Below the pieces are notes generated by a model, which did no database searches, was not told where the DNA came from, and saw nothing but the letters and a program-made list of their open reading frames with translations. A stretch of 64,000 bases of DNA, taken from positions 1,364,001 to 1,428,000 of the forward strand of contig NZ_JQLU01000005.1 in the NCBI RefSeq assembly GCF_000744375.1, given 5' to 3'. The stretch's first letter is position 1; the number at the start of each line of letters is the position of its first letter. Source of the DNA: Carnobacterium gallinarum DSM 4847. Lineage in GTDB: Bacteria > Bacillota > Bacilli > Lactobacillales > Carnobacteriaceae. Position numbers and translations under genes: made by a program. Positions 27,637-35,959 of the stretch are shown in pieces.

Positions 27637-28449
27637 ATGAAATTAACTAAAGTTGTTTTGACTACATTACTTGCTTCAACAGCCCTAATTGGTGCTGCAT
27701 TACCAGTACAAGCGGCTACATTCCCGGCATCAACAGATGGAATTGTAAATTTTAAAGATGCAGATGGAACAGCTGCGCCTGTTGATCCAACTGAAGAGGG
27801 AAAAGAGCCAGTTAAACCAGTACCACCAACAAGTACATCTGGTTTACTACGTTTTGATCAAGTTCCAACTTTGAATTTTGGAACAGTTGAAATCAAAGGT
27901 GAAGAAGTTACTCAAGCAGCACAATATGTCCGCTTGAATGATGAAATGGATGCCTTTAAAAAATATACACCCGCTTATTTACAAATTACGGATGAACGTG
28001 GTTCAAATGCTGGTTGGTCTGTAAATCTTAAAGCATCGTCATTTTCAGCATATGCTGACGTGGCAGCAACAACTCCAGTAGCGGGAGTGGAAGATTTAAT
28101 TGGAGCGGAAATCAGTATGAAATCAGCTAAAGTTAAATCACATTCTAACGTAGGTGATGCATTGAAACCGACAGTTGTAACTAGCACGTTAGCATTAAAT
28201 GAGAATGCTCAAACAGTACTTTCTGCAGGAGTAGGAAAGGGTATGGGGATTTGGAGTAGTTCATTCTACAAAGATGAAACTGGAACATTAACTGCACCCC
28301 CATTTACAACGGATGAAGCAGTGATTCCAACTGACGATACAATTGAATTGAAAATTCCTGGAACAGCTAAAAAATCAAAAGATTATACGTATAAATCAAC
28401 ATTAGAGTGGGTTCTTTCTGACACACCTGATACAACAGTAACACCTTAA
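27637..28449 (+). CDS. WxL-domain protein 5 of 6, first motif WxV
   Basis: A 270-residue protein. The frame stays open further upstream, overlapping the preceding gene, but AAGAGGAG at 27618-27625 and a normal signal peptide (MKLTKVVLTTLLASTALIGA) support the ATG at 27637. The linker contains EEGKEPVKPVPPTS. In the domain GLLRFDQVPTLNFG, the first motif reads GWSVNL, with Val replacing Leu, while the second is LEWVLSDTP. The substitution is conservative, and the protein probably still folds as a WxL domain. Confidence 0.82.
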   Translation: MKLTKVVLTTLLASTALIGAALPVQAATFPASTDGIVNFKDADGTAAPVDPTEEGKEPVKPVPPTSTSGLLRFDQVPTLNFGTVEIKGEEVTQAAQYVRLNDEMDAFKKYTPAYLQITDERGSNAGWSVNLKASSFSAYADVAATTPVAGVEDLIGAEISMKSAKVKSHSNVGDALKPTVVTSTLALNENAQTVLSAGVGKGMGIWSSSFYKDETGTLTAPPFTTDEAVIPTDDTIELKIPGTAKKSKDYTYKSTLEWVLSDTPDTTVTP

Positions 28450-28533
28450 TAAAGAATAGTAAAAAGTATTCAATGCATTTAGTTACTGCACAGTAGCTGA
28501 ATAAATAAACCCAAATACTAGGAGGAAACACAG

Positions 28534-29370
28534 ATGAAAGTAACAAAAAAAAGCTTAATTAGCTTAGTATCATTAGCAACATTCACAATCGGAGGAACTC
28601 CAACATTAGCAGCAACAGTAGGAACTGCAACGCCAGAAGGAAGTGTAACATTTGGCGAACGTACAGATGGTGGTGACGGTAATGTTACTTTGCCAGGAAC
28701 AGGTGAGCCAGGAGAAGTAGTTCGTCCAGTTGACCCCACGCCATCTCCAGCAGGCCCATTAATGATTACAAATGCACCAAAATTTGATTTTGGAACTGTA
28801 GAAATTAAAAGTACAGATGCAACTTATCCGGTGAAAGCATCAGAATATTTTACAACAGTCAATAATGTTCCAACAACAGCTAAAGTTTATAAATCTCCAA
28901 TGGTTCAAATTGAAGATGTGCGTAGCGAAGTTGATTCTCAAACATGGTCATTAGCAGTTTCTGCAACACCGTTTACTGCAGGTGGAGCTGAATTAGCTGG
29001 TGCTGAAATCCGTATTGGTCAAAAAAGTGTCGTGTTTAACAATACTTTAGCAGCGGCAGATCAAAAAAATCCAGCTGGAATTACAACAACAGCAGGTGGC
29101 TATACAATTAAACCAACGGCTCAAACAGTCCTATCTTCTGCAGCAGGAAAAGGGAACGGTAAAACAACATTAGTCTTAGATAACAATTATCGAGAAGGTG
29201 GATATGATGATGGTTCAGGTACAACATCACAATACACGGCTGATTCAAAAATTGATGATGTTCAATTATATGTACCAATAACAGCAAGCAAATCAAAAGG
29301 TCAAATTTACACATCAACCATTTCTTGGATAGTATCAGATACTCCAGAAGCAATAAATGCAACTAACTAA
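28534..29370 (+). CDS. WxL-domain protein 6 of 6, second motif WxV
   Basis: A 278-residue protein with signal peptide (cleavage near LAA/T), a Gly-rich then Pro-rich linker (EVVRPVDPTPSPAGP), and the domain start GPLMITNAPKFDFG. The first motif is TWSLAVS, preceded by VQIEDVRS rather than VTDxRG; the second is ISWIVSDTP, with Val in place of Leu. AGGAGG precedes the ATG. It is the most diverged of the six. A strong stem-loop separates it from the DUF916/DUF3324 gene. Confidence 0.82.
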   Translation: MKVTKKSLISLVSLATFTIGGTPTLAATVGTATPEGSVTFGERTDGGDGNVTLPGTGEPGEVVRPVDPTPSPAGPLMITNAPKFDFGTVEIKSTDATYPVKASEYFTTVNNVPTTAKVYKSPMVQIEDVRSEVDSQTWSLAVSATPFTAGGAELAGAEIRIGQKSVVFNNTLAAADQKNPAGITTTAGGYTIKPTAQTVLSSAAGKGNGKTTLVLDNNYREGGYDDGSGTTSQYTADSKIDDVQLYVPITASKSKGQIYTSTISWIVSDTPEAINATN

Positions 29371-29380
29371 ATAACAACTT

Positions 29381-29414
29381 GTAAAGGATGGGCTGAAGGA
29401 AGTCCATTCTTTAC
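29381..29414 (+). other. intercistronic 14-bp stem-loop
   Basis: GTAAAGGATGGGCT (29381-29394) pairs with AGTCCATTCTTTAC (29401-29414), including G-T pairs, around the loop GAAGGA. No T-run follows, so it is unlikely to be a full terminator. It could stabilise or process the mRNA between the WxL genes and the DUF916/DUF3324 gene and so set their ratio. Confidence 0.55.
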
Positions 29415-29451
29415 GTGTCTATTAAAAATTTATTTATAAGGGGATATATAT

Positions 29452-30744
29452 GTGAAAAAGAAAATAGCTTTTGCCATTACGACAGTCATGGTACTTACTG
29501 CAGGGGTTTTTATCCAACCACAAAAAAGTTTAGCAGCAGATGATAATAATGGTTCTAGCAATGTTTCAGTATCTACTAATCAACCAGAAAATCAAATTGA
29601 TAAAAACCAATCGTTTTTTGATGTACGTATGAATCCCGGTCAAAAACAAGATTTAGAAGTAGTGTTAACCAATACTACCAATGAAGAACTGACGATGCTG
29701 GCTAGTGCAAATTCAGCGATTACAAATGATAATGGTGTCGTAGATTATAGTTGGAAATTAAAAGATGCTTTGGCAGCAGCTAAAGAAAATAACAAGGATA
29801 AGACTAAATTACCAATTGATTTAAAAACAGTTACCTATGATTCGACTTTAAAATACCCATTGTCAGAAATAGCAACGATGCCTGAAGAAATTAACATTCC
29901 AGCTAAATCACAAGTTATCGCTAAGATACAGGTGAAGATGCCTACAGAAACGATTTCGGGAGTAATTGCCGGTGGAGTTTATTTAACTCAAAAAGAAGAA
30001 TCAACCAAGGATGAAGATGCCTCAAAAGGGGTTCAAATTAAAAATAAATTTGTTTACGTAGTAGGTATTCAATTACGTCAAAACGAAGATATTTCAGCTC
30101 TTAAACCAGATATGAAATTAGATAAAAAGAAAATTTTACCTACCCAAGTTAATTATCGTAACTATCTAGGCATTAATTTGCAAAATACAGAAGCCATTTA
30201 TATCCGCAACCTCACAGTAGATGCAAAAGTGTATCAAAAAGGGAACAATCAAGTTTTACATGAAGCGAAGCAAGAAGGTATGAAAATGGCACCAAATTCA
30301 AATTTTAATTTTGGTGTGAATTGGGAAAACCAAGAATTCAAAGCCGGAACATATCGTGTAAAGGTAACAGCTAAAGCTGAGGACTACGACAAGACATGGT
30401 CATGGGATGAAGAATTTACAATTGAGAGAAAGACTGCTGATAAATTAAATAAGCAAGCCGTTGAATTAGAAAAACCAGATTATACAATCTATTATATTAT
30501 AGCTGGAGTGACTTTAATCGTATTCCTTCTGATTATTCTTTACCTAATCAAGCGTCATTTAGATAAGAAAAAAGAAGTAGAACGTCGTAGAATCGCACGA
30601 GCAAAAGCAAGAAAAAAACGTAGAAATGGTAAAACAAGATCTGAATCAAGCAAAAAAACAGAAGGCTCAAGTACATCAAAGCATACAAGTAAAAGCAGTT
30701 CAAGCAAGCCAAGACCTGATTCGACTAGTAAAAAGCTTAAATAG
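29452..30744 (+). CDS. DUF916/DUF3324 membrane protein with long basic cytoplasmic tail
   Basis: A 430-residue protein starting at GTG behind AAGGGG. Signal peptide (cleavage near LAA/D), DUF916 (about 45-180, with QSFFDVRMNPGQKQDLEV), DUF3324 (about 190-335, with KMAPNSNFNFGV), then one membrane helix (YYIIAGVTLIVFLLIILYLI). Unlike its locus-1 paralogue it carries a tail of about 65 residues, first Arg/Lys-rich (RRRIARAKARKKRRNGK) and then Ser/Lys-rich, which could contact membrane lipids, RNA or a cytoplasmic partner. It is expected to hold the WxL proteins of this locus at the surface. The 77-residue gene follows 22 bp later. Confidence 0.85.
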   Translation: MKKKIAFAITTVMVLTAGVFIQPQKSLAADDNNGSSNVSVSTNQPENQIDKNQSFFDVRMNPGQKQDLEVVLTNTTNEELTMLASANSAITNDNGVVDYSWKLKDALAAAKENNKDKTKLPIDLKTVTYDSTLKYPLSEIATMPEEINIPAKSQVIAKIQVKMPTETISGVIAGGVYLTQKEESTKDEDASKGVQIKNKFVYVVGIQLRQNEDISALKPDMKLDKKKILPTQVNYRNYLGINLQNTEAIYIRNLTVDAKVYQKGNNQVLHEAKQEGMKMAPNSNFNFGVNWENQEFKAGTYRVKVTAKAEDYDKTWSWDEEFTIERKTADKLNKQAVELEKPDYTIYYIIAGVTLIVFLLIILYLIKRHLDKKKEVERRRIARAKARKKRRNGKTRSESSKKTEGSSTSKHTSKSSSSKPRPDSTSKKLK

Positions 30745-30766
30745 TAACTTAGATAGGAGGGGTAGC

Positions 30767-31000
30767 ATGCCTGCAGTAAACGAATTATGGAATAACAAAA
30801 AAATCTACAACATTTATTTTAGTGTCTATACTAGTTTGGATGGAATTGAAAAAAAAGAAAAGAGATTTAGACGGATTTTTATCTTTAATAGAAATATGAC
30901 TCATGCAGAGATTGCGCAAGTGATCTATAGAAAAATGGATAATATTCGTGAAATTTTGTATATTCGTGAAATTGCAGAGGCGATCTCCCTTAGTGACTAG
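30767..31000 (+). CDS. 77-residue protein, paralogue of the protein at 1913
   Basis: A small, charged cytoplasmic protein; family not recognised. AGGAGGGG lies 6 nt before the ATG at 30767, so the in-frame extension into the preceding gene is not used. The alignment with the 88-residue protein at 1913 covers the whole length: LWNNKKIYNIYF against YWNDRLIYHIGF, FRRIFIF against FHRTFIF, and MDNIREILYIREIAEA against LDNIIEITYIEEFVEA. It is the last gene of WxL locus 2 before a strong terminator. Linked to surface-complex genes by position only. Confidence 0.72.
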   Translation: MPAVNELWNNKKIYNIYFSVYTSLDGIEKKEKRFRRIFIFNRNMTHAEIAQVIYRKMDNIREILYIREIAEAISLSD

Positions 31001-31023
31001 TTAAACTTTTAAGTAGACAAAAA

Positions 31024-31087
31024 TAGCGTTTTGATAAGTTAATTGGAAAAAAATTCTAATTAATTTTGTCAAAGCTCTATCTTTTTT
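31024..31087 (+). terminator. terminator of WxL locus 2
   Basis: A long imperfect stem (TAGCGTTTTGATAAGTTAATT with AATTAATTTTGTCAAAGCTCTA, one bulge and one mismatch) is followed by a T-run at 31082-31087. Confidence 0.75.
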
Positions 31088-31166
31088 GTTGAAAATCTTG
31101 TATTATCAGTTCAATATAAAATTTTCTCAAAGTAGAAAATAAGATAAATTTATAAGCAGGAAGGGA

Positions 31167-32204
31167 ATGGATTCGTTGAAGCAAGAAATCGTCGAAAAAT
31201 TACCAAAAGTGGAATTACATTGTCACCTAGATGGTTCTGTTAGCCGGAAAACAATTCGGAAAATTGCAGAGGCACAAGACTATCCATTACCATCAAGCGA
31301 GTCAGAGTTGCGCAACTTAGTGCAGGCTGGGGAAGATTGTCAAAGCTTATTAGAATATATTGGAAAGTTTGATACAGTGTTGGACTGCTTGCAAGTAGAG
31401 GAAGCTATTACCGAAGCGGCTTATGATCTAATTGGTGATGTGAAAGCCGAAAATGTAGCTTATATTGAAGTTCGTTTTGCGCCGATGTTGTCTACACATA
31501 AAGGTTTGTCAGCAGATCAAGTTGTACAAGCGGCATTAACTGGATTTAAAAAAGGTGAGGCCGATTTTGGTGTGAAGAGCCGTGGTATTTTGTGTATGAT
31601 GCGTCATCATGACGATCAGCGCAATCGTGAAGTTGTTGAGCTGACAAAAGAATATTTAGGACAAGGTATTGTAGGGATTGATTTGGCAGGAGATGAAGCA
31701 AGTTATCCGGCTGGAAATTACAAAGAATTGGTTAAGTTGGCAAACGATTATGATTTACCAATTACCTTACATGCTGGAGAATGTGGCTGTGCAGGTAATG
31801 TTCGAGAATCCGTTGATATGGGAGCGACTCGAATTGGGCATGGGATTGCATTAAAGGATGATCCAGAAATTTTAGCCTATTGTGTAGAGCAAGGAATTAC
31901 AGTTGAGATTTGCCCCAATAGTAATTTACAAACAAAAACCGTAACGGAATGGTCAGATTATCCTTATTTGAAATTAAAAGAGGCTGGGTTGAACATCTCA
32001 TTAAATACAGACAATCGTACAATTACAGATACGAATTTAACCAAGGAATTCATGACGTTAGATAACTTGTATCAGATTGGCTATGAAGGGATGCAAGAGC
32101 TGACAGAGAATGGTATAAAAGCTAGCTTTACAGAGGAATCCATGAAAAAAGAGTTGTTGGCATTCGTTAGAAAAGAATACCAAGAAGTAAGCAGGAATGC
32201 TTAA
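31167..32204 (+). CDS. add: adenosine deaminase
   Basis: A 345-residue amidohydrolase that converts adenosine or deoxyadenosine to inosine or deoxyinosine in purine salvage. Metal and catalytic residues are visible: HCHLDGS (His18, His20), LHAGE (His202, Glu205), RIGHG (the conserved His near 227) and SLNTDN with Asp282. Length and motif order are those of bacterial Add. The NTDNRT form, where the animal enzyme has NTDDP, is common in Firmicutes. Cytoplasmic, zinc-dependent. A ribosome site (GGAAGGG) precedes the ATG. It stands alone between two terminators. Confidence 0.92.
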   Translation: MDSLKQEIVEKLPKVELHCHLDGSVSRKTIRKIAEAQDYPLPSSESELRNLVQAGEDCQSLLEYIGKFDTVLDCLQVEEAITEAAYDLIGDVKAENVAYIEVRFAPMLSTHKGLSADQVVQAALTGFKKGEADFGVKSRGILCMMRHHDDQRNREVVELTKEYLGQGIVGIDLAGDEASYPAGNYKELVKLANDYDLPITLHAGECGCAGNVRESVDMGATRIGHGIALKDDPEILAYCVEQGITVEICPNSNLQTKTVTEWSDYPYLKLKEAGLNISLNTDNRTITDTNLTKEFMTLDNLYQIGYEGMQELTENGIKASFTEESMKKELLAFVRKEYQEVSRNA

Positions 32205-32215
32205 TTAACTAGTAC

Positions 32216-32249
32216 AAAAAACAAGAGTAAATGCTACTCTTGTTTTTTT
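32216..32249 (+). terminator. terminator of add
   Basis: CAAGAGTA and TACTCTTG pair around AATGC, flanked by an A-run and seven Ts. Confidence 0.85.
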
Positions 32250-32391
32250 GGATAAAGCTAACAAATTGTGACAACTTAGTTAAAATAATGATAATATTCT
32301 AAAATAAAATCATTTTGTTTATGTATAAATCGCTTTATTAATGGTAAAGTAAATGAGCTAATCATTTTTATATTAGTAAGGAGATGAAGAA

Positions 32392-33012
32392 ATGGAGAAT
32401 AATTATACAAGTTTGGGGAAAGTAAAAACAGGTTTAACTGTAGTTCAGGGGATTTTTGTATTTGGAGTTATCTATTCAGCAATGAATTTAATTAGTCAAG
32501 TAGTTATGATGAGTCAAACGAGTACGATGATGAGTGCAGATGGGGTATACACTCCAGGGATTTGGGATCAATTTTTTGGTATATTTATGCAAATAACAGG
32601 TTATTTAGGCATACCGGGAAGTGTCGTATTCTCAATTTTGGCCTTTTTAATTGCTACATTTTCAAAAGAAATTGTAGGACGTGTGGATCAACATGAATCA
32701 TTGTATACTATTGAAAATGCTAGGACAGTCAAAAAAATGTCTCTTGCTACAATAAGTATGGGTGCTGTTGCAACCATTCTAGTAATTGTTGGTTTAGTTG
32801 CAAAGATTATGCAACAACAACAAATGATGAATATGGAGGTTAGTGATTCAACAGTCTATCAACCAAAATGGTATGACAATTATGATTGGATTTTTAGATC
32901 TGAAATTTCTGGTGGACTTGTTTTAATTATTGGGTATATCGGAGTTTACCTAGCATTACAAGGAATTGCTGCCTTTTTTGAAGACAAAGCATCTTCTGAA
33001 AAAACTGCTTAA
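32392..33012 (+). CDS. hypothetical four-helix membrane protein
   Basis: A 206-residue protein with four hydrophobic segments at about 12-38, 68-90, 118-142 and 172-194 and short polar ends. The loops between the first two and last two helices are rich in Met and Gln (MSQTSTMMSAD; QQQQMMNMEV). I do not recognise a family. There is no signal-peptide cleavage site. Its own terminator follows, so it is probably monocistronic. Confidence 0.65.
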   Translation: MENNYTSLGKVKTGLTVVQGIFVFGVIYSAMNLISQVVMMSQTSTMMSADGVYTPGIWDQFFGIFMQITGYLGIPGSVVFSILAFLIATFSKEIVGRVDQHESLYTIENARTVKKMSLATISMGAVATILVIVGLVAKIMQQQQMMNMEVSDSTVYQPKWYDNYDWIFRSEISGGLVLIIGYIGVYLALQGIAAFFEDKASSEKTA

Positions 33013-33019
33013 GCTGATT

Positions 33020-33050
33020 AAAAACTGAACTTTCGGAGTTCAGTTTTTTT
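33020..33050 (+). terminator. terminator
   Basis: AACTGAACT and AGTTCAGTT pair around a UUCG-like loop, followed by seven Ts. Confidence 0.85.
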
Positions 33051-33149
33051 ATTGAGAAAAAGAGAGCTTTTTTACTCAATTTAAGATAGAATTGATAAAG
33101 GATTGAGGAATTGTCCAATTCAGACTAGCAATGAATAGGAGTACACAAC

Positions 33150-33689
33150 ATGACCAAAAAACGTGGATTTGAAGTAATAGAGAAGTATCAAGAAGCAGGC
33201 ATTCAAGTGCCAACCAGAGCAACAAAGCAAGCAGCTGGTTATGATTTTGAAGCAGCAGAAGACATTGTGATTCCAACATTTTGGAAGACATTAATCAAAA
33301 CAATTATCTGGGAAGTTACAGGTGCATTTAAAGAGGTAGAGATTTCAGATAGAGATCAAAAATTTTTAAAACCAATCCTAGTTCCGACGGGTATTAAAGC
33401 ATATATGGCCGAAGATGAGTATCTACAATTGGCAAATCGCTCTGGTAATCCATTAAAAAGCTTTCTAATATTAGCTAATGGTGTCGGTGTTATTGATGCT
33501 GATTATTATAACAACCTTGATAATGAAGGACACATTATGTTCCAATTTCTGAACTTTGGTTTAAGTGATAAAGTTATAAAAAAAGGTGATCGAATCGGAC
33601 AAGGTATTTTCTTACCGTTTCTAAAAGCGGACAATGAAGCAGAAATTGCTAGCGAACGTACTGGCGGATTCGGTTCATCAGGTAAATAA
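33150..33689 (+). CDS. dut: dUTP diphosphatase
   Basis: A 179-residue trimeric-type dUTPase that hydrolyses dUTP to dUMP. The five family motifs occur in order: AAGYDFEA (I), ANRSGN (II), GVIDADYYNN (III), KKGDRIGQGIF (IV) and the glycine-rich RTGGFGSSGK (V) that closes over the nucleotide. An insertion of about 35 residues between motifs I and II (WKTLIKTIIWEV region) makes it longer than the E. coli enzyme, as in other Lactobacillales. It runs towards the subtilase gene, and its original terminator is the site duplicated by the LXG cassette. Confidence 0.88.
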   Translation: MTKKRGFEVIEKYQEAGIQVPTRATKQAAGYDFEAAEDIVIPTFWKTLIKTIIWEVTGAFKEVEISDRDQKFLKPILVPTGIKAYMAEDEYLQLANRSGNPLKSFLILANGVGVIDADYYNNLDNEGHIMFQFLNFGLSDKVIKKGDRIGQGIFLPFLKADNEAEIASERTGGFGSSGK

Positions 33690-33708
33690 ATTAAATGAAA
33701 CACAAAAA

Positions 33709-33730
33709 ACATCCATTTTCATGGATGTTT
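33709..33730. repeat. 22-bp direct repeat, left copy (terminator stem-loop)
   Basis: ACATCCA, an 8-nt loop region and TGGATGTTT form a stem-loop just after dut. An exact copy lies at 37883-37904. This left copy abuts the first base of the left palindrome; the right copy abuts the last base of the right palindrome and continues into a longer T-run. The pair reads as a target-site duplication around 33731-37882. Confidence 0.85.
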
Positions 33731-33787
33731 CAGACTGTAGACAAAAAGAGTTGGATTCAAGTTCCAACTCTTTTTGTCTACAGTCTG
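33731..33787. repeat. 57-bp palindrome, left end of cassette
   Basis: Arms of 25 bp (33731-33755 and 33763-33787) are perfectly complementary around TTCAAGT. As RNA it would be a very stable hairpin. It may be a minimal IS end derived from the element at 37618-37882. Confidence 0.85.
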
Positions 33788-33813
33788 AAGCCCTACATTT
33801 ATAGGGCTTTTTT
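33788..33813. terminator. terminator-like hairpin just inside the left palindrome
   Basis: AGCCCTA and TAGGGCT pair around a short loop and are followed by seven Ts on the plus strand, suggesting termination of rightward transcription entering the cassette from dut. Confidence 0.6.
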
Positions 33814-33929
33814 ACTTGGATAGCTTTATATTCCATGATATCTTACTCAGTTTATCCAATTTTTAGCCAACCAACGTTTATTATAATTGTTACTCGAATA
33901 CGGCTTTAAATAAAAGCAATAAATAACAT

Positions 33930-33955
33930 AAAAAATAGAGCAGAGAAATCTGCTC
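33930..33955 (-). terminator. terminator of the LXG operon
   Basis: GAGCAGA and TCTGCTC pair around GAAA. On the minus strand the hairpin is followed by a T-run (complement of AAAAAATA). It lies about 70 bp beyond the immunity gene. Confidence 0.7.
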
Positions 33956-34024
33956 CAATAACTACTACAATAGATACTTTATTTAACAGCTTAAATTGCC
34001 TAATTTAAAGAATTGAAAACTAAG

Positions 34025-34546
34025 TTACAAAGATTTTATTTCTTCAATTTCTGAATCTTCCAAGTCACAAATAGCAAAGCCAATGATTTGATTATCCCTT
34101 AAATATATTTCCATTCGATTATTTTTATATACCTTATTTGGAGAAAAATCAGATTCAAACTCACAAATAAGAGTATTATTCTCAACAAAAACACTATATG
34201 ACTCATTGACATCCACGTAATCATTACTCTTTTTGAAGATAGATGTATCAACCTCAACAATACCGTTACTTATTTCTTGTTTCTTTATATTATCTTTAAA
34301 TGAGTCTTTGAAACATGTTGAATCTACGTAAAATACAATGCTTTGTATCGTGCCATCTGTAGAATCTATCCCAATCTCTAACGGAGGAATTCCACTAGTT
34401 TTTGTTAACCTCCAATAATCATAAAAATCTTTTGTGTTGCTTATATCCATTTTTATGGATACCAACAATAAATCATCTACCACTTTTTCTAATTTTATTT
34501 CATTTTGTGTTTCAATATTTTTGTCTGATAGTTTAATTAAATACAT
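34025..34546 (-). CDS. putative immunity protein for the LXG toxin
   Basis: A 173-residue acidic, soluble protein with no signal or membrane segment. I do not recognise a family. It starts 21 bp after the toxin stop and ends the operon, the usual place for the cognate immunity gene of a polymorphic toxin. PPLEIGIDSTDGTIQSIVFYVD is followed by later strands that suggest a mixed alpha/beta fold. The cytoplasmic location implies that the toxin acts on a cytoplasmic target. The assignment rests on gene order. Confidence 0.6.
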   Translation of the reverse strand: MYLIKLSDKNIETQNEIKLEKVVDDLLLVSIKMDISNTKDFYDYWRLTKTSGIPPLEIGIDSTDGTIQSIVFYVDSTCFKDSFKDNIKKQEISNGIVEVDTSIFKKSNDYVDVNESYSVFVENNTLICEFESDFSPNKVYKNNRMEIYLRDNQIIGFAICDLEDSEIEEIKSL

Positions 34547-34567
34547 AACTTCCTCCTATAAATATAA

Positions 34568-35959
34568 TTAAGGCTTATATAGAGCATGATATATTACGCC
34601 TGTATCGCCATTAATACCTATTTCCCATCCATTAACAATAATAAAATTTTTACCAGGGTTTACTTGTGGCAAAATCTTAGCAACTGATTCTTGAAAACTT
34701 AACATTAACTCATTTTCAGTTATTATTGAGCCTTTAGCAGAGTTTATAACTTCGCCCATATGTTTAGTAGCATTTCCGTGTACCCATACTTCCTTCCCAT
34801 TAACCATTTGACCTTTTATGGTGAAAGATTTCGGTATATTTGTGTTTGAAATTACTTCTTGAGTGGGATTTATATTTTTCTTCCAAGTAATCTTATACTC
34901 ATTATTCTTTACAGTGGCACTGCCTTTTACTGTAGTTACCTTATACAAGGCATAACTAAACCCTAAAACTTGAATAGCTTGTCCCAATTCAGATTCATTT
35001 AACCAATTGACACCATCTTCTACACTCTGTGCACTGGAAACAATTTTTCCCAGTATTTTATTGTAAACTTCACCAGTTACATAATTGTACCCATTTCTCC
35101 AACCATCTTTTACTTTAGCATCCCAAGCACCTTGAGTAATAAATTCAAATGAATCCGCATCTAAATATTTACCTGCCTTGGCTAAATATTGATACAACTC
35201 TGGATTCATAACACCTTTTCCATTTTTTTCTAATTGCCAAGATACTTTAGGATTTCCATCTGCATCTATGTAAATCATAGCATAAACTTTATATTCTTTT
35301 AACTCTTTTTCTTTTTCTTCATCTATCCCTTTTTTCTTATCATCGTATGCTTTCCAAGAACTATTAATATCTCCAGCCCAATCCAAGTTTAATCCCATCG
35401 TTGAAAAGATTCCTGCCGTTTGATTCCATGCTTTCCCTTCTGCTAAAACAGTGACCCCAGCTTCTAATGTTGCCAATTGGGCTTCTAATTCATCAAAAAT
35501 TTGGATAGAGAAATAATCATATTCTCTTAAAGCATCTAATTTTCGGACTGTTTGTTGACGCATTTCTTGTAATCCGTCAATCATTCTTGCATTAAAACCA
35601 ACTGGATCAACTATAGAATCGAGCATTTCACTCAATCGATTATATTGTCGAATCCGTTCTTCTAAAACAGATTCTTGTAAACTATTTACATCCACTTGAT
35701 CTAAATACCGATTTAGGAACTGTTGATTCGCTTCTATCATTCGTTCGCATACCAAGATAAATCCTTTTGTAACAGGCATATAAACGGTATTGAAATAATT
35801 CTTCATTGAATCGTAGGTTGCCCCTTTTAAGCTAGGTTCAATAATAATGGCACTTAACGCTTGTTGGATTTGTTCCATTGTCGCTACGGTTGACTGACAA
35901 TTAGAATTAATGGACTGAACTTGTTGACGAACTTCGCCTACATACATATTACTACTCAT
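34568..35959 (-). CDS. LXG-domain polymorphic toxin, type VII secretion substrate
   Basis: A 463-residue protein. Residues 1 to about 200 form a long helical LXG domain (start SSNMYVGEVRQQVQSINSN, with SLKGATYDSMKNYFN near residue 42), the targeting domain for Firmicutes T7SSb export. A linker follows, then a C-terminal domain from about residue 350 with SFTIKGQMVNGKEVWVHGN, TKHMGEVI and ending NGWEIGINGDTGVIYHALYKP. The paired His residues (VHGNATKH) could be catalytic. I do not recognise the toxin class with certainty. The start overlaps the preceding gene by 4 nt. No T7SS machinery genes are in the window. Confidence 0.78.
   Translation of the reverse strand: MSSNMYVGEVRQQVQSINSNCQSTVATMEQIQQALSAIIIEPSLKGATYDSMKNYFNTVYMPVTKGFILVCERMIEANQQFLNRYLDQVDVNSLQESVLEERIRQYNRLSEMLDSIVDPVGFNARMIDGLQEMRQQTVRKLDALREYDYFSIQIFDELEAQLATLEAGVTVLAEGKAWNQTAGIFSTMGLNLDWAGDINSSWKAYDDKKKGIDEEKEKELKEYKVYAMIYIDADGNPKVSWQLEKNGKGVMNPELYQYLAKAGKYLDADSFEFITQGAWDAKVKDGWRNGYNYVTGEVYNKILGKIVSSAQSVEDGVNWLNESELGQAIQVLGFSYALYKVTTVKGSATVKNNEYKITWKKNINPTQEVISNTNIPKSFTIKGQMVNGKEVWVHGNATKHMGEVINSAKGSIITENELMLSFQESVAKILPQVNPGKNFIIVNGWEIGINGDTGVIYHALYKP

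Noticed and set aside
28450-28533. Weak hairpin between WxL genes 5 and 6
   Set aside because: The stem is short and interrupted, without a T-run; not distinguishable from random AT-rich pairing.
33731-33787. 57-bp palindrome considered as an ordinary bidirectional terminator for dut and the LXG operon
   Set aside because: It may work as one, but its exact recurrence at 37826-37882 with flanking 22-bp duplicates is better explained as an element end. No T-run follows it directly.
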